Source of the DNA: Sipunculus nudus
Lineage: Eukaryota; Annelida; Sipuncula; Golfingiida; Sipunculidae
Reading direction: 5' to 3'
Assembly (NCBI GenBank): GCA_026874595.1
Contig: CM049320.1
Location: 53,037,070 to 53,101,069 of the forward strand
Length of the DNA stretch: 64,000 bases
This document shows positions 50,091 to 62,294 of this stretch, one piece after another (position 1 is the first letter of the stretch; each line of letters opens with the position of its first letter). The notes beneath the pieces were generated by a model. The model was not told where the DNA came from. It saw nothing but the letters and a program-made list of their open reading frames with translations, and did no database searches. A program made the translations under genes and the position numbers.

Positions 50091-51269
50091 TGATGATTCA
50101 GAAATATTAGTTGGCATTTCATTTTCGTGTTTTTCGGGGGTCAAGGTTATCAAATAAGTCATGATATCGACGATATGAAAGATTCACAAGTATATAAGTA
50201 AATGATGCCCCACTACATTTCATGCAGAGTTAAATTTACGTAAACAAATTATGTTATGTTATTTTTTTCTAAAGCTCCAATCATTTGGTAGTTTGAATGC
50301 CAAACGAACGACTTGTCTGATATCACCTTCTGCGATTTACGGACGCCAGGCCTACATATGAAAACTGGATCGATTAGTTTAAAAACCTTCTGAACTGTCC
50401 CATTTAATTTTTCCGCTGTTCTAGTAAGGGTTTACGTTTTCTGTGAACGTGGTGTGCATGATCGAATGTAATAACACAGAGCCGACTCATGGTCCGGCAC
50501 GTCTCTCATGGCTGATTAATTTTGTTGTGTGGCTGAGGCCGTACAAGGCTAGTTTGTTTAATGTTGACAGATTGACTGCGGTGCAAGTTCACCGTGTGAT
50601 AAGAAAATGTCGGGTTGCAGGATACCCCACAGTAGGGACCGCCCACATGGCGAAGTCCTACATTTCTATTCATATTTCAAGTTACATATGTTATAAACGT
50701 TGTCCATCGTAAATATAATAAAAACTTACATTGGTTATTTTTTTCAACCATTCACTTTCTTTTAAGCATTATATAAAAACGCCTAAAAATTCAATTTTCA
50801 GGTCCTTTAAAAAAAGTACATTGACCCAGATTATTCATTTCATTTGAAAGTTCCTTCCCAAAATAAAAAAAAAAAAAAATAAAATCTCCTTATGAAATAA
50901 AAAATATATATTTTTTAGGTATATTGAAGGAGGCCTTCGTGGTACCTCAGATATGTCAGTAGACAATATGGGGTTATAGCCACCGCTGTGTGGAAATATT
51001 TAAATATATCCTCTAGTAAACGTTAGGTGTAAACATAAAGCGGGGACATTTTTCACGGTGAGGGTTGGTCTGTCTGTCTTGTTGCCATATATTTCCTGTA
51101 AAAGTAAAATGAACTGTTTTATTATATATTCATGCATATTATTATTATTTATTATTAATGGTCTTAAACATCATAAACACTCGTTTAAATGGTCATAGAT
51201 AGCATGCTTGTATTCAAAGACAAGACCGAATAAGAACATGTGACGGGAGCGTTTCTGTCCCTTTTGTGA
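49527..51269. other. Unassigned DNA
   Basis: Contains an (AT)n tract at 50034-50088. An open frame at 50443-50712 on the + strand (89 codons) has no family resemblance and no splice context I trust. Confidence 0.4.
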
Positions 51270-51291
51270 AGACGGCATATATACACTAGTG

Positions 51292-51394
51292 TCTTCTACT
51301 GCGTTGACATGTCAATTCTTCTACTGCGTTGACATGTCAATTCTTCTACTGCGTTGTCATATCAGTTCTTCTACTCCGTTGACATGTCAATTCT
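51292..51394. repeat. 25-bp tandem array with internal palindrome
   Basis: About four units of CTTCTACTGCG plus the 12-bp palindrome TTGACATGTCAA (variants in the third and fourth). The partner segment near 17965-17990 has only one unit, so this array expanded after the duplication. Confidence 0.85.
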
Positions 51395-52294
51395 GCAAAA
51401 ACATACACATCCTTAATATTTACAATGAGTTAACAATAATAAGGCATCAAGTCAGATTTTTAATATGAGGTAGTATTTATTGGGGAATTTGGTCATCTAT
51501 ATATTGACATGGATTCTCTCATGTATCGTTGACGTATTACACTCTGCCAGGGCAGAATAAGTATATTCAGGTTTTCATATACTGTTGAAGGAAATAGTAT
51601 GCAAGGAGTCTTTTAGGTAACTCATATACCAAACACAGGTATATCCTGTATAAATTCTGACGTGTGGAGCCGAAATGTTCGCGCTATATATAATATATAC
51701 CTGTTTTATCTATATATCTTTCTATCTATTAATCTGTCTGTCCAAGATATATATATAGGTAGGATCGGAAATAACATATGTATATATGTAAGTTAAATAC
51801 TTAACATATAATAATAATAATGTAAGATATGCCACAATACAGTCACACATATTTACAGTGCGTATGTATGTGTATTTGACTAAAGTGCGTGTTTGTATTT
51901 ATACAACTCTTTTTTGCGAGTGTGTATGTTTGTCTCTTCTCCCAGTAGGTATATCCGAATAATTTGCTTAATTAATAATACATGTATCAACATTTCACTT
52001 ATGCTAAAAATGACGGCGAGTTTTCGCTAATGTTCAGTTCAGGCATGTTGTGTATGGTATTGGGTGTGCGCGTGCCTGCTTTTTAATACGAGATAGATAC
52101 AATGTTTATGAGTTGGATTCACTGACGTGGAGGATAGGGCCACATATCAGCAGTATAACCTGGGCACAGGTACATGTATTTGTAAGATAAAGTACCCAAT
52201 TTCATTCCAGGTGCTTCAGAAGTACGTTAGAACAGGTAAAGATAGTTTTGAAATATGTTAAAATAATCAAAATTACATACATTTCATCTATTTG

Positions 52295-52296
<2 letters not shown>

Positions 52297-52338
<42 letters not shown>
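52297..52338. repeat. (AT)n microsatellite
   Basis: Runs directly into the left arm of the palindrome. Confidence 0.97.
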
Positions 52339-52340
<2 letters not shown>

Positions 52341-52364
52341 CTCTGAAGAAAAACAACACTGTTA

Positions 52365-52412
52365 ATTCACAACAGACTGTTTCACGGGATGCGACCCGAT
52401 CATCAGGTGAAT
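52365..52412 (-). ncRNA. Type I hammerhead ribozyme, minus strand
   Basis: Exact mirror of 52432-52479 in the left arm of the palindrome. A transcript of either strand would contain one ribozyme in sense, but the full-length palindromic RNA would rather form one long hairpin. Confidence 0.8.
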
Positions 52413-52431
52413 GTGGTTAGAATCTAACCAC

Positions 52432-52479
52432 ATTCACCTGATGATCGGGTCGCATCCCGTGAAACAGTCTGTTGTGAAT
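52432..52479 (+). ncRNA. Type I hammerhead ribozyme, + strand
   Basis: Stem I is ATTCAC (52432-52437) with GTGAAT (52474-52479). Core CTGATGA is 52438-52444. Stem II is CGGG/CCCG inside 52445-52460 (first pair U-U). GAA is 52461-52463, stem III is ACA-GTC-TGT (52464-52472), and the cleavage residue is T52473. Shares GAAACAGTYCTGT-like stem III with the ribozyme at 27287. Confidence 0.83.
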
Positions 52480-52795
52480 TAACAGTGTTGTTTTTCTTCA
52501 GAGTTATACCGCTCTGGCCTAGCTTGTAGGCCATAGAGCACTTTACATCGGAGGGTAACACTACCTTCTATATATATATATTTATATTTATACTATCCTT
52601 AGTGTACTGACATAATAAATATTACAGATACCCAGGTACAGGTACAAGTATCAGAGACTACATAGTAAAATGACACCAAGGTATTCTAAATTCGGTACCT
52701 AGGTGCAGGTACGACTGAAAGTACTGGCTCCACCCTTCTCCGTTCATCACTTGTGTGTGTGTTTGGGAGTGTATGTGTGTGTTTGTATGTTAGCA

Positions 52796-53368
52796 CTAGG
52801 GTGTTAAGAAGTTCAGAGCCACGTCCCCGACCTGGAATATAGATTCATCCGCCCCTTTGATGCTGTTAAGTTCTCTGACCGCCTCTCCAAGGGCATCCAG
52901 GTTGTACCTTCTTTGTACAGAGCATGCCGCCTTGATACACGCCGTAGTATCATTGCGACAGTTATAGTGTCTGAGACTATAGTCCCCCTCGCAGTTCATC
53001 CATGCATTCACTACACAACGGGCCGCCTTCTTGCCTTGTGGTGTCCTGATGTCAATATCCTGTATGGGTTGAGTAGTTATCCCCCTGGGTGCGTTAGGAA
53101 TGTCTTCCAGGGATACCCCGGCGGGAGTGGAACCTAAAGAACACGCCATACCAGTATATGACATGTCCAACAGTCTTATGTTGACCGTGAAGCGCTCCCT
53201 GTTGTCAAATATGAGCACTAGACCCACGTGACGCAGCAGCGATGTTGCCATCTGGAACATTGCCCACTGGAATCGGTTGCTTTGTTGGATAACTCGAAAT
53301 ACGTCTTCCCTGTTGTATTTAAAATACCTGTCCCTGCGAACTACCGCTTGTCCCTTCGCATCATCAAG
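52796..53368 (-). CDS. Terminal exon of an unrecognised gene
   Basis: On the minus strand a TTTGTAG acceptor is followed by 190 codons in phase 0 and TAG. The composition is that of a real protein and unlike the repeat-derived frames around it. It has a basic start (DAKGQAVVRRDRYFKYNRED), FQWAMFQMATSLLRHVGLVLIF, a middle rich in Pro/Ile, then a Cys cluster (CVVNAWMNCEGDY and YNCRNDTTACIKAAC) and a helical end. Six Cys in all. No signal peptide belongs to this exon, and upstream exons would lie at higher coordinates or beyond the window; none was found. I do not recognise the family. Confidence 0.55.
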   Translation of the reverse strand, partial: LDDAKGQAVVRRDRYFKYNREDVFRVIQQSNRFQWAMFQMATSLLRHVGLVLIFDNRERFTVNIRLLDMSYTGMACSLGSTPAGVSLEDIPNAPRGITTQPIQDIDIRTPQGKKAARCVVNAWMNCEGDYSLRHYNCRNDTTACIKAACSVQRRYNLDALGEAVRELNSIKGADESIFQVGDVALNFLTP

Positions 53369-54429
53369 CTACAAATATACATTTTGATTATGTTTAAATT
53401 ATTATACAATCAAGCATACAGGAAATGAAGTAATATTTTGATCCTGTTTGGCATGTCAGCAATACATTATACTCCACGCGACTCCCGCTGTTATCAAAAA
53501 GGTACCATTGACAGGTAGTTCCTGACTACATATTTGCCTGTATGGATATTTATCTATTCATACGGCCAGAGAATTTGTGTCATGGTTCGTCAACTCTACG
53601 ATTTACAGGTCAGCTCATCAGGCCAGTACAAAGATTTGTAATATCAATGAAATGCTCTTGCCCTGGAACGGGGCAAACAGATCTCATACTGGTTATTAAT
53701 TATTTGGTAAATACATATTTCAGCTAAAGTGATTACCTCCAAAATGTATCCTATTGTTCCCTGGGTGTTATTCTAACCCTCCACATATTTTAATAAAAAA
53801 ACGCGTTCATAACTATTTAAGTAAAGCTACAACAGACGAACAATCAACCAACGGCTAAATAATCATGGCGGGGGTGTAGTAACATGTAAGCTGCATTTTC
53901 TTAGCTTACACTAAGCACTGCAAACATATGCGAAATTTCCCAATGTCACAGGCTGAGTTGTCCTCATAAGGTAAAGAAAATTTAGTAAAAGGCAAAGTAA
54001 TTTCAATAAATTGTAACACAGTGAAATTTATGCTTATCAAATGAATGTTGGGGAAAGATGAGAACTGAAAAATGACATTTTGCGGAAATATAAGAAATTC
54101 TGCTGTCGCATTTGAGGTAATTTGCAGAGACATTGAGCCAAACGCATGCAGAAAAATCGGATTAATAAGGATCCGGCTCATATACCGTAACCTTTATGAT
54201 ATGTCTCTATGTATGAGTCTATTCAATAAGTCGATGTTAAAATATATTTGGCTATAAAACCCTTACATTATATATCCGAATTATTTTAAACTATACATCT
54301 GTAATCTTAAAACACTAATTAATTATAACAAGAGAGATCGCGATTCATAATTTAGTTCTCTGAATGTGTTGAAGTAAACTAATATCAATAAAATTTTGTC
54401 ATAAACCTCTCAAATATACAAACGTAGAG
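53369..54429. other. Unassigned DNA
   Basis: Possibly intron of the minus-strand gene ending at 52796. No exon recognised. Confidence 0.4.
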
Positions 54430-55990
54430 GAATCCTAACATCCAAAATTCATAGAGCGGAAAGCTAACATACAGAATATACAGAGGGGAAGGCTAACACA
54501 CCGAGAGGAATGCTTACATACCAAATTTACAGAATAAGGCTAATATAGCAATTTACAGAGAGGAAGGCTAACACACCGATTTTACAGAATAAGGCTAATA
54601 TAGCAATTTACAAAGAGGAAGACTTACAAACTTAATTTTAAAAGAGGAAAGATAACGTACAGAATTTACAGAGAAGAAGGCTAACATACATAGTGGAAGG
54701 CTTACATACTGCATTTACGAAGAGGAAGACTCATATACCGAATTTACAGGATGGAAGGCTAACATACCAAGAGGAAGGCTAACATACCGGATTTACCGAG
54801 AGTAAGACTTGCATGGCGAAATTAAAGAGAAGAAAGCTTACATACCGAATTGGCAAAGAGGAAGGCTTACATACCGTATTTTAAGAGTAGAAGTCTTACA
54901 CTCAGAATTTTATAGGTAGCAAGGCTTACATACCGAATGTATAGGGAGATAGGCTTACATGCCGAATTTACAGAGAGGAAGGCTAACATAACGAATTTAC
55001 AGAAAGGAAGGCAAAAATGCAAAAGGGAGGCTGACATACAGAATTCACAGAGAGGAAGGCTAACATCCAGAGAAGAAGGCTAACATACCAACTTTACAGG
55101 GAGGAAGACTAACATATTGAATTAACAGAGAGGAAGGCTTACATATTGAATTAACAGAGAGGAAGGCTTACATGCCGAATTTACAGAAAGGAAGGCAAAA
55201 AGGCTGACATACCGAATTTATACAGAGAAAGGGTAACATCCAGAGTTACATACCGAATATTCAGAAAAAGACTTAAACAGCAATTGTAAAGCAAGGAAGG
55301 CTTACATACCGAATTTACAGGGAGGGAGGCGAACATACGGAATTTACAGACAGGAAGGCAAACATATCGAATATCCAGAATAAAAGTAATATGTCAGTTA
55401 TTTAGAGGAAAAGAGGAAGGCTTACATACAGAATCTCAAGAATATTGCATTTTCTTAGCGAGAAATACCAAATTAAAAGAGAGCAAGGCCAGCATAACGA
55501 ATATACAGTTAGAATGGCTAACATACCGAGAGGAAGGTTTACATACAGAAATATATATCTATATAACAGCGAAGAAAGCTAACATATCAAATGTACAGAC
55601 AGGAAGGCTTACATGCTGAATTTACAGAGAGGAAGGCTAACACACCGAGGGGAGGGCTTACATACAGAATTTACAGTAAAAAGGCTAATATAGCAGTTTT
55701 ACAGTGAGGAAGGCTTACATGGCATATTTACAGAATAAGGTCAATATAACAACTTTACAGGGAGGAAGACTAGCATATTGATTTAACAGAGAGGAAGGCT
55801 TACATATTGAATTAACAGAGAGGAAGGCTTACATGCCGAATTTACAGAATCAGGTCAATATACCAATTTTACAGCGAGAAAAGCTACATACAAAATTTAT
55901 TGTGAGGAAAGCTTACATACAGAATCTCCAGAAAAAGGATAATATAATATTTTCTAAGCGAGGAATACCAAATTAACAGCCAGCAAGGCC
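54430..55990. repeat. Degenerate ~28-bp minisatellite, about 50 units
   Basis: Irregular head-to-tail units of GAGGAAGGCTAACATACCGA plus ATTTACA, with GGCTTACATACC variants and partial units. Units differ by point changes and small deletions, so the array is old. Confidence 0.93.
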
Positions 55991-56020
55991 CCTTCTAAAA
56001 TGAGGATTGCTAATATACCG

Positions 56021-56151
56021 AGGTCTCATCTGATTGGACAAATATACAGTGCTGCCCTCTGGTGTAGCAGTTCAGGATACGAGGTCATAACAAACAGCGC
56101 TTTACGATATAGATAGTAGCCCTATAGGTAAAGCGCTGTGTAAAGAGCGTA
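56021..56151 (+). repeat. 131-bp inverted repeat, left arm
   Basis: Begins AGGTCTCATCTGATTGG and ends TAAAGAGCGTA. It matches the reverse complement of 59113-59243 at all but about three positions. It contains its own perfect 12-bp stem ACAGCGCTTTAC/GTAAAGCGCTGT. Confidence 0.95.
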
Positions 56152-56454
56152 CAATGCCCCATGCACTAGCGGAAATCAGTTCATTAAAATATAACCCAGT
56201 CAACAAGCCGGTTCGGTAAAAGAATCAAACCAGCAAATAAACATAAAACATAACCTCATTGAAGTGATCACGCAATTAGTGCATATACAGTGCAGTGATA
56301 TATAGGAATCGAGTCCGGTCTTGGACTCGAGTCTACTTTTTTAGAGACTTGGTCTTGTGCTCGGATTCGGAGGTTAGGACTCGAGAAATCGAGCCGAGTC
56401 CATCTCGAGTCCAACAGAAAAAAAATTAAATAACTGAATATTATAAAATGATAA

Positions 56455-56519
<65 letters not shown>

Positions 56520-59112
56520 GAGCATTGTTAAACATTTATAAATAAAATTAACAATTATAGTTAAATCATGTGTAAACTATAACTTAAAAATGAACATGAC
56601 AATCTGAAATTTCCATTTTAAATTACTTTTTTCGAATATTTGTATTTGACTGGGATTGGGGTTCCAAAGGACTCGGACTCGGAGAAGTTGGATTTGGATT
56701 CGAACCTTAAGGACTCGGAATTGGACTCTAGTGGGCCAGACTCTGACTTACATTTTAACTTGGGTGATGTTGACTCGACTACATCACGGACAGAGTGTTT
56801 TGGCCCATTAAAAAAATAGGAAAGGTCACACACAAACGGTATTGATCTACGGAGCAGTTGAGACATAATACATAATTTTTGCCTGTTTGCTTTTATTTGT
56901 TCCACTTCTTGAAACTTTGTTCATTCCCCATGCCAATCATACTTCTTTTAGGGAAACTATGCAATGGCATGAATTACCAACATTACCAATTAAGGACCTG
57001 GTCTTCATTTGTCAATAAAAATATTGATCCACTGAAAACTGGAGCATGGAATCAGTAGAACAATACTTTTATGGCCTCACTACAAGGGGATAACTCAACT
57101 TAGTAATTAGCACATCAACCTTCAATCATCACCCAGGGAAAAATAAAATTTCTTTAAATACTCAATACAAATTCATAAAATTGAATATATTTTTAATTAA
57201 AAAAAACGGTCAGAAAATTGATCCAATTATATTCGAATTAATACTCTCCGAGATCCAATCAACGGCATTTAAATTGAGCAGCATTCCAAGTGGTCACTGT
57301 GGGAAGTGCCATAAATCTATTTCGGAGCCTGACTTGACTTACAAAATGAAGCCAGCTCACTTCCTGAGAACGGCAGTAATTGCTTAAATCCTCAGGACTG
57401 AAGAACTCATCACCTCTCGTTCCCCGCGAGATTTGGTCCGCTACTTCAGGGTGACGGGTGGTGTAAGGGTGGCTTAGGGCGGGCTTATCAAGATTACGGG
57501 TTATCAGAGGGGAGCTCACACCAATAACCAGTAACTCCCTGAACCACAAGCGGTATGACCAGGGTATATTCTAACGTGCAGTTGACCTCTATTTGTGCAG
57601 CTTTAGGTGTAAAAGAGCAATTGTAATTCTGAATGTGGCAGTTTTATAAGTAAAAGTTTTGGGCCCGTCATAGAGGGAATAAACACTTTGATGCGCACAG
57701 ACGAGTAAAATAACTGAATTTAATCCATCACTCTGTCTAGGCTACCAACCTAATAAATGGATCTGGTATGGTTTTGAAAACATACTATTATAGTTCTGTA
57801 ATATAATGCAAACTTTCTGCTTATTTTTTTTTCTTTGCAATAATTATATATATTTTGCCATATTTTCCACTAAATTTCAATTATAATATCGAAATTATAC
57901 AAAAATAATTTATCGATTATCTGGAAATGGTTCAGCCTTAAATGTAAAAGGCCTCTGTGTCCGAACACCCTGGTTTCTTGGCCTTCAACACCTTTAATTA
58001 TATAGTTGTTCCCTATTGGGTGCACTTAACACTGACGGGGAACGATTGATTAGAAGTTTATGAAGTTCTTAAAATTCCCTTAAGATACACCCTTCACGCT
58101 CATCACCCTCCAACGACATTTGGGCCAAAGAAAGGTTTGAACATAAATCTTTTGATTCCTCGCGGCTCCGGAGTTAATAATTCCAATTGTTTCAAGAAAA
58201 GAATATATAATAAATATAAAAACTACATTCATATAATTTTATATATTATAACACAATATGATTGATAAAATATGATTTATTATATTATGACTACCAGATC
58301 AACTTCTTCATTTTCATAAATGTAACTGTATTTGTATCTTTCCACTGAGTGTGTTAAATGCCTGCTTAAATTGCATGCAAGATTGGCAAAATTATTTCCC
58401 GTTTCCAAGGGGACACCCCGTGTATTGCGATGCAGTGTAAATAAGTATACATATTTTATATTATATGATATGATATTTTATTATATATTATATATTATAC
58501 ATGATATATATTATATATATTATATATGCTATATTATACATGTATTATAACTGAATAATATTATACTGTATTTTTAAATTAAAATTTAGTACATTATAAT
58601 ATATTATAATATATTAAATTATTGTATTATACTGCATTTTACATAAATATTTATCATCATATTTTAATACTTCATGTTTTGTCAATTATTTTATTTCATA
58701 TCATACATTATAATTCACCAGAATGTAAAAGAGCGGTACACCTTGTACTAAATAATTTTACTCGTCAAGATTAGTAGCTGTATATGATAAATCCGCTGCC
58801 GTGAATACACATGCCTGATTACGCGCGACACATGTTTGTGTGACGTCACCATATTTTAATAGGTTTACTCTGCAGATAACGCACAAATAACGACTCCCCA
58901 CTACAACAGACATGGAGAGCCCACTTGAACTCCATATTAAATCCCCTCAACCGTCCTACAGAACTGGTCAAAGATGACACTAAACTACTTCATTATCATA
59001 ATTTAAGAGGTACTTCCTAATTCATGATGAGTTAATAGTGTGTTTGATTTCTTACTGCGAACTACTGCGAAACAGTAGGCCATGCCTAAAACCACGCCTT
59101 TCGATTTATCTT
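56152..59112. other. Interior between the 131-bp inverted repeats
   Basis: No transposase frame. It holds a block rich in GGACTCGAGTCC-like words (56305-56415 and 56650-56775), possibly a small hAT-like insert split around the (AT)n tract at 56459-56514, and a very AT-rich stretch at 58190-58700. Confidence 0.5.
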
Positions 59113-59243
59113 TACGCTCTTTACACAGCGCTTTACCTATAGGGCTACTACCTATATCGTAAGGCGCTGTTTGTTATGACCTCGTATCCTGAATTGCTAC
59201 ACCAGAGGGCAGCACTGTATATTTGTCCAATCAGATGAGACCT
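59113..59243 (-). repeat. 131-bp inverted repeat, right arm
   Basis: Reverse complement of 56021-56151. No matching target duplication is visible next to either arm. Confidence 0.95.
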
Positions 59244-60380
59244 TGTGCTGGAAGACAAAGCCGAGCGAGGAATACACTGAGCCAATCATGTTCATTTCGT
59301 TTTGTGTGACAGCTCATCGCCCCGCGTAACCGTCTGAACAGGCCACAGGCTCAGAGAGAATTGCCCCTGACGCGGTTTGCTTAGGGTCTTGGGCACGTAG
59401 GATGCTCGGCCGGTGAGCTGTAATTCAAACCAAACGTAACAACAAAGGCTGCGTGCACACCTCGCTGGCTGGTTTCAGTTCTGCAGACAACAGATACACG
59501 GCTACGCTAACACAGTCATAATGTCATAATCGAATCGGTCGATGATGCGAGAATGCAGAGGGGGCAATTTTAATTCGACCGGAAACTCATCAAGCGGCGC
59601 TTGAAGCGCAGCAATGGGCGGAGCCAAGATGCCTGTCGAGTGTTTGTTTATTGGCATCTGATTGGCTGCTTGTCACATCATACGCACGTTTATTTCAGCG
59701 GACAACGAACCGCCATCTGGTGTCTAAATATATCATAAACGGTCAAAGCTGGCAGCGTGAAAATCAGTTGCTTCTTGAGAAGCGCAAGATTTCGGCTGCC
59801 TCAGGAGCGTAGTTTATCTTGTTCACGTCTATAAATGTACCTAACTGTCACATTATGTCATCAATGACCCTCAGATATGACACTTTTGAATTGATTTAAC
59901 TTCCCATGTATAGAGTCATTGGGTCCTCATCTTCAAATGCTGATTTAATTTTGTCTATCATTCGCATAAGCCTATACAATACAGTTCTTTATAATATGAA
60001 AAAATGTTGTTTTATTTCATTCATTTTATTTAATGCATGTTACTTTTATAGTTAAGAAAATGTGTTATAGAAGAAGTGTTAAAAATACGATTAACATTTT
60101 TCTTGATAAATATACAATAAATAACTATATAATTAACTATATATATATTCTTACTATATGTCATAAAAGTTATATGTATATAAGATTATTATTATATATG
60201 TATATGTATAGTCACCTATAGTTAATAAGGTATTCTACTAAAACATATTAGCAGATGTATCAGTGATTTAATTCTGTACAGGATTTTATATATCTTCATT
60301 TATTTCTTCTTTTAAAGGGTAAACATATTCCAATCACTATAACATCGCAGGCCATGCATTGATCAGAATGTAAGGCGTAC

Positions 60381-60412
<32 letters not shown>

Positions 60413-61095
60413 GCATACATAAATAAATACGTACGTACATTCAAGAGTTAATCGTAAATATGAGACTTGTGTATTTTGGGGAAACTTTTACTGATCTTGT
60501 TCGCCCACGTGGCCGGGAGTCACTTGGGCTTGTGCCGGTCAGAGCGCGCGCTGGCTCAAATGCACTCGAGTATGGATGGTACCTAGAAAAAAAATATCAT
60601 AATATAGCGCAGGCATAATATATAGGATATATGCAATTATATATAAAATTTCCTTTGTAAGGTCAATTAAATCTTTGACTTGGTTGAAAAAAAATAATAT
60701 TCGTAGTTCTAACATGTGCATCACGTAATTATAAATATTGTATAATCAAATTGGAGGAACACAAATCTAGTAAACATGGATAAACAAATATAGACCTGTG
60801 CATTTATCCACCATTGTGCCATATGTATATATAAATGTTCAAATTACCAATTAGCTTGTTAGGAGTATATGTTTATATAATAAAGAATAAACTGCTTATA
60901 CTGATTGGTTATATTTGACTTAAGGTAACAATAAAAAAAGCAGTTCTATTAGAAATACACTAAGTTGTCTTTTAACTACTGAAGTTGAAAATTACAACCG
61001 CCTTCCAAAGGTTATTGTTCCATCACATGCATTTGTAGTTATTTGCTCAGGTGCAATTCAATGTTTGGGTTTTCTTCACACTTTTTGAATGTTAT
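59244..61095. other. Mixed DNA left of the LTR element
   Basis: Positions 59244-59760 are clearly more GC-rich, with CCAAT-type words (GCCAATCATG, TGATTGGCTG) and GGGCGGAGCC, suggestive of a promoter or a decayed element. The rest is AT-rich with a (CATA)n tract near 60379-60410. No coding exon recognised. Confidence 0.4.
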
Positions 61096-61361
61096 TGTCA
61101 CGAAAGTGCTTTGTTTACATTAGCGTCACTGTGGCGGGGGGAGAGTCGTGTCCTCTTTGACCCTTGGACTGTCGTCCCGGTTCATTGTGCAAGGGAGTTG
61201 AGGTGGATTTAATTCTTTTAGAGAGCCGAAAACTTGTTATTTTAGTCTCGCCGGCACTGGGGCTGCAATTAATCGGCTTTAATTCAACTGGGGTTCCGTT
61301 CGAGAGGCCAGCTTTAAGGTATTCGGGGCAGACGGCCACGAACCTCGGATCTGAGCACACG

Positions 61362-61370
61362 TATATAAAA
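61362..61370 (+). promoter_or_regulatory. LTR TATA box
   Basis: TATATAAAA inside the LTR. Transcription would start about 30 bp downstream. Confidence 0.55.
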
Positions 61371-61955
61371 TGCTCTGTGAAATCTGTGAAACCTGTGAAT
61401 CAGAAACCCTGAGTCTGAAGTTAAACGTTGAAATGTGCAGTATTGCAGCTACTAACAGGACACATCACCCAACCGTGACAGGCAACCTGGAGGGGCAGCT
61501 CGGACCACGTGGCACATGAGGCTGGGGCCGGCTTGACACCGTATAACCACGCTGAGAGGTTGAGAGCGGGCATTGTTCGATATTGAGGTCTGGTAAGCCC
61601 TTAACCTGATTGTTGGCTTCATGATAACGGAGCTGGTGATATTGCAGCCTCTTAATGTATGTCATTTGATTTCGGTAGCGTAACCCCTTAATTTCTGAAT
61701 TACTACTTTAATATGCACAGCACGTGTTTTGTAAAGGTTTTCAAATGTCAAAGGCTACCGCATGTCGGCGTCATTGTTCATCAGTTTATTCCTGTGATTT
61801 CATATAGTTGCCTCTTTTTCCCGCAGTAAACACTAGCCCGGGACTACAGGGCCACGACCGTTTACATACTTGGCTACGGGTAACGCTCAGAAGCAGGCCG
61901 TCTGATACACGAGGCGACGTGAGGCACAGCGGCTGAGGCCATATAAGTTATATTG

Positions 61956-61961
61956 AATAAA
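61956..61961 (+). terminator. LTR polyadenylation signal
   Basis: AATAAA about 90 bp before the LTR end, downstream of the TATA box as expected for an R region between them. Confidence 0.55.
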
Positions 61962-62054
61962 TTTGTATACCAAACCGCATTCTTGTTATTTGCATGTGCC
62001 TTCCGGCCTTTAATTTGGTTGAGAAAGAACTCAATCACGAATTTACGTGACATT

Positions 62055-62072
62055 TGGCGACCGCGACGAGAC
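62055..62072 (+). promoter_or_regulatory. Primer binding site
   Basis: TGGCGACCGCGACGAGAC begins with TGG, complementary to a tRNA CCA end, two bases after the LTR. The priming tRNA is not identified. Confidence 0.65.
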
Positions 62073-62294
62073 CAAATAGAGGCCGTAGTGGGCATTTGAC
62101 AGATAACATTTACGAACCATATTACCATCTTATATTGTTTGTTTGCGCAGAGGGTCTGATCTTTCGCGATAACGTAGAATTAATCGCTAGCCTTTGTTGG
62201 TTATTAGTTTTAGCAGGTGTTTCTGGTTAGAGGCGAATGAGTCAGCAGGGCCGGAATTCTTTGTGGTTCACAGAGCGCGTTATAATAGCTGTCA

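Larger units (their letters stand above)
52336..52508. repeat. Perfect 173-bp palindrome (86-bp arms, 1-nt centre)
   Basis: The arms 52336-52421 and 52423-52508 are exact reverse complements around a single A at 52422, checked base by base at the outer end and centre. Each arm contains one hammerhead ribozyme. Perfection implies a very young inverted duplication or a fold-back assembly artefact. Confidence 0.93.
51270..52770. repeat. Segmental duplication, copy 2
   Basis: Diverged partner of 17885-20850, without the hAT element but with a Penelope-derived palindrome insert at about 52295-52590. Confidence 0.8.
61096..62052 (+). mobile_element. 5' LTR of a Ty3/Gypsy retrotransposon (957 bp)
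   Basis: Starts TGTCACG and ends CGTGACA, a perfect 7-bp terminal inverted repeat with the canonical TG...CA. It has a TATA box (TATATAAAA, 61362-61370) and a polyadenylation signal (AATAAA, 61956-61961). A primer binding site follows two bases after its end. The 3' LTR lies beyond the window. Confidence 0.87.

Noticed and set aside
51292-51394. CRISPR-like repeats
   Set aside because: Head-to-tail units without spacers, in animal DNA.
56290-56780. A nested hAT-like element suggested by GACTCGAGTCC words
   Set aside because: Possible ends (CAGTGATATATAGG and its partner near 56775) match poorly and no 8-bp target duplication was found; kept only as a remark.
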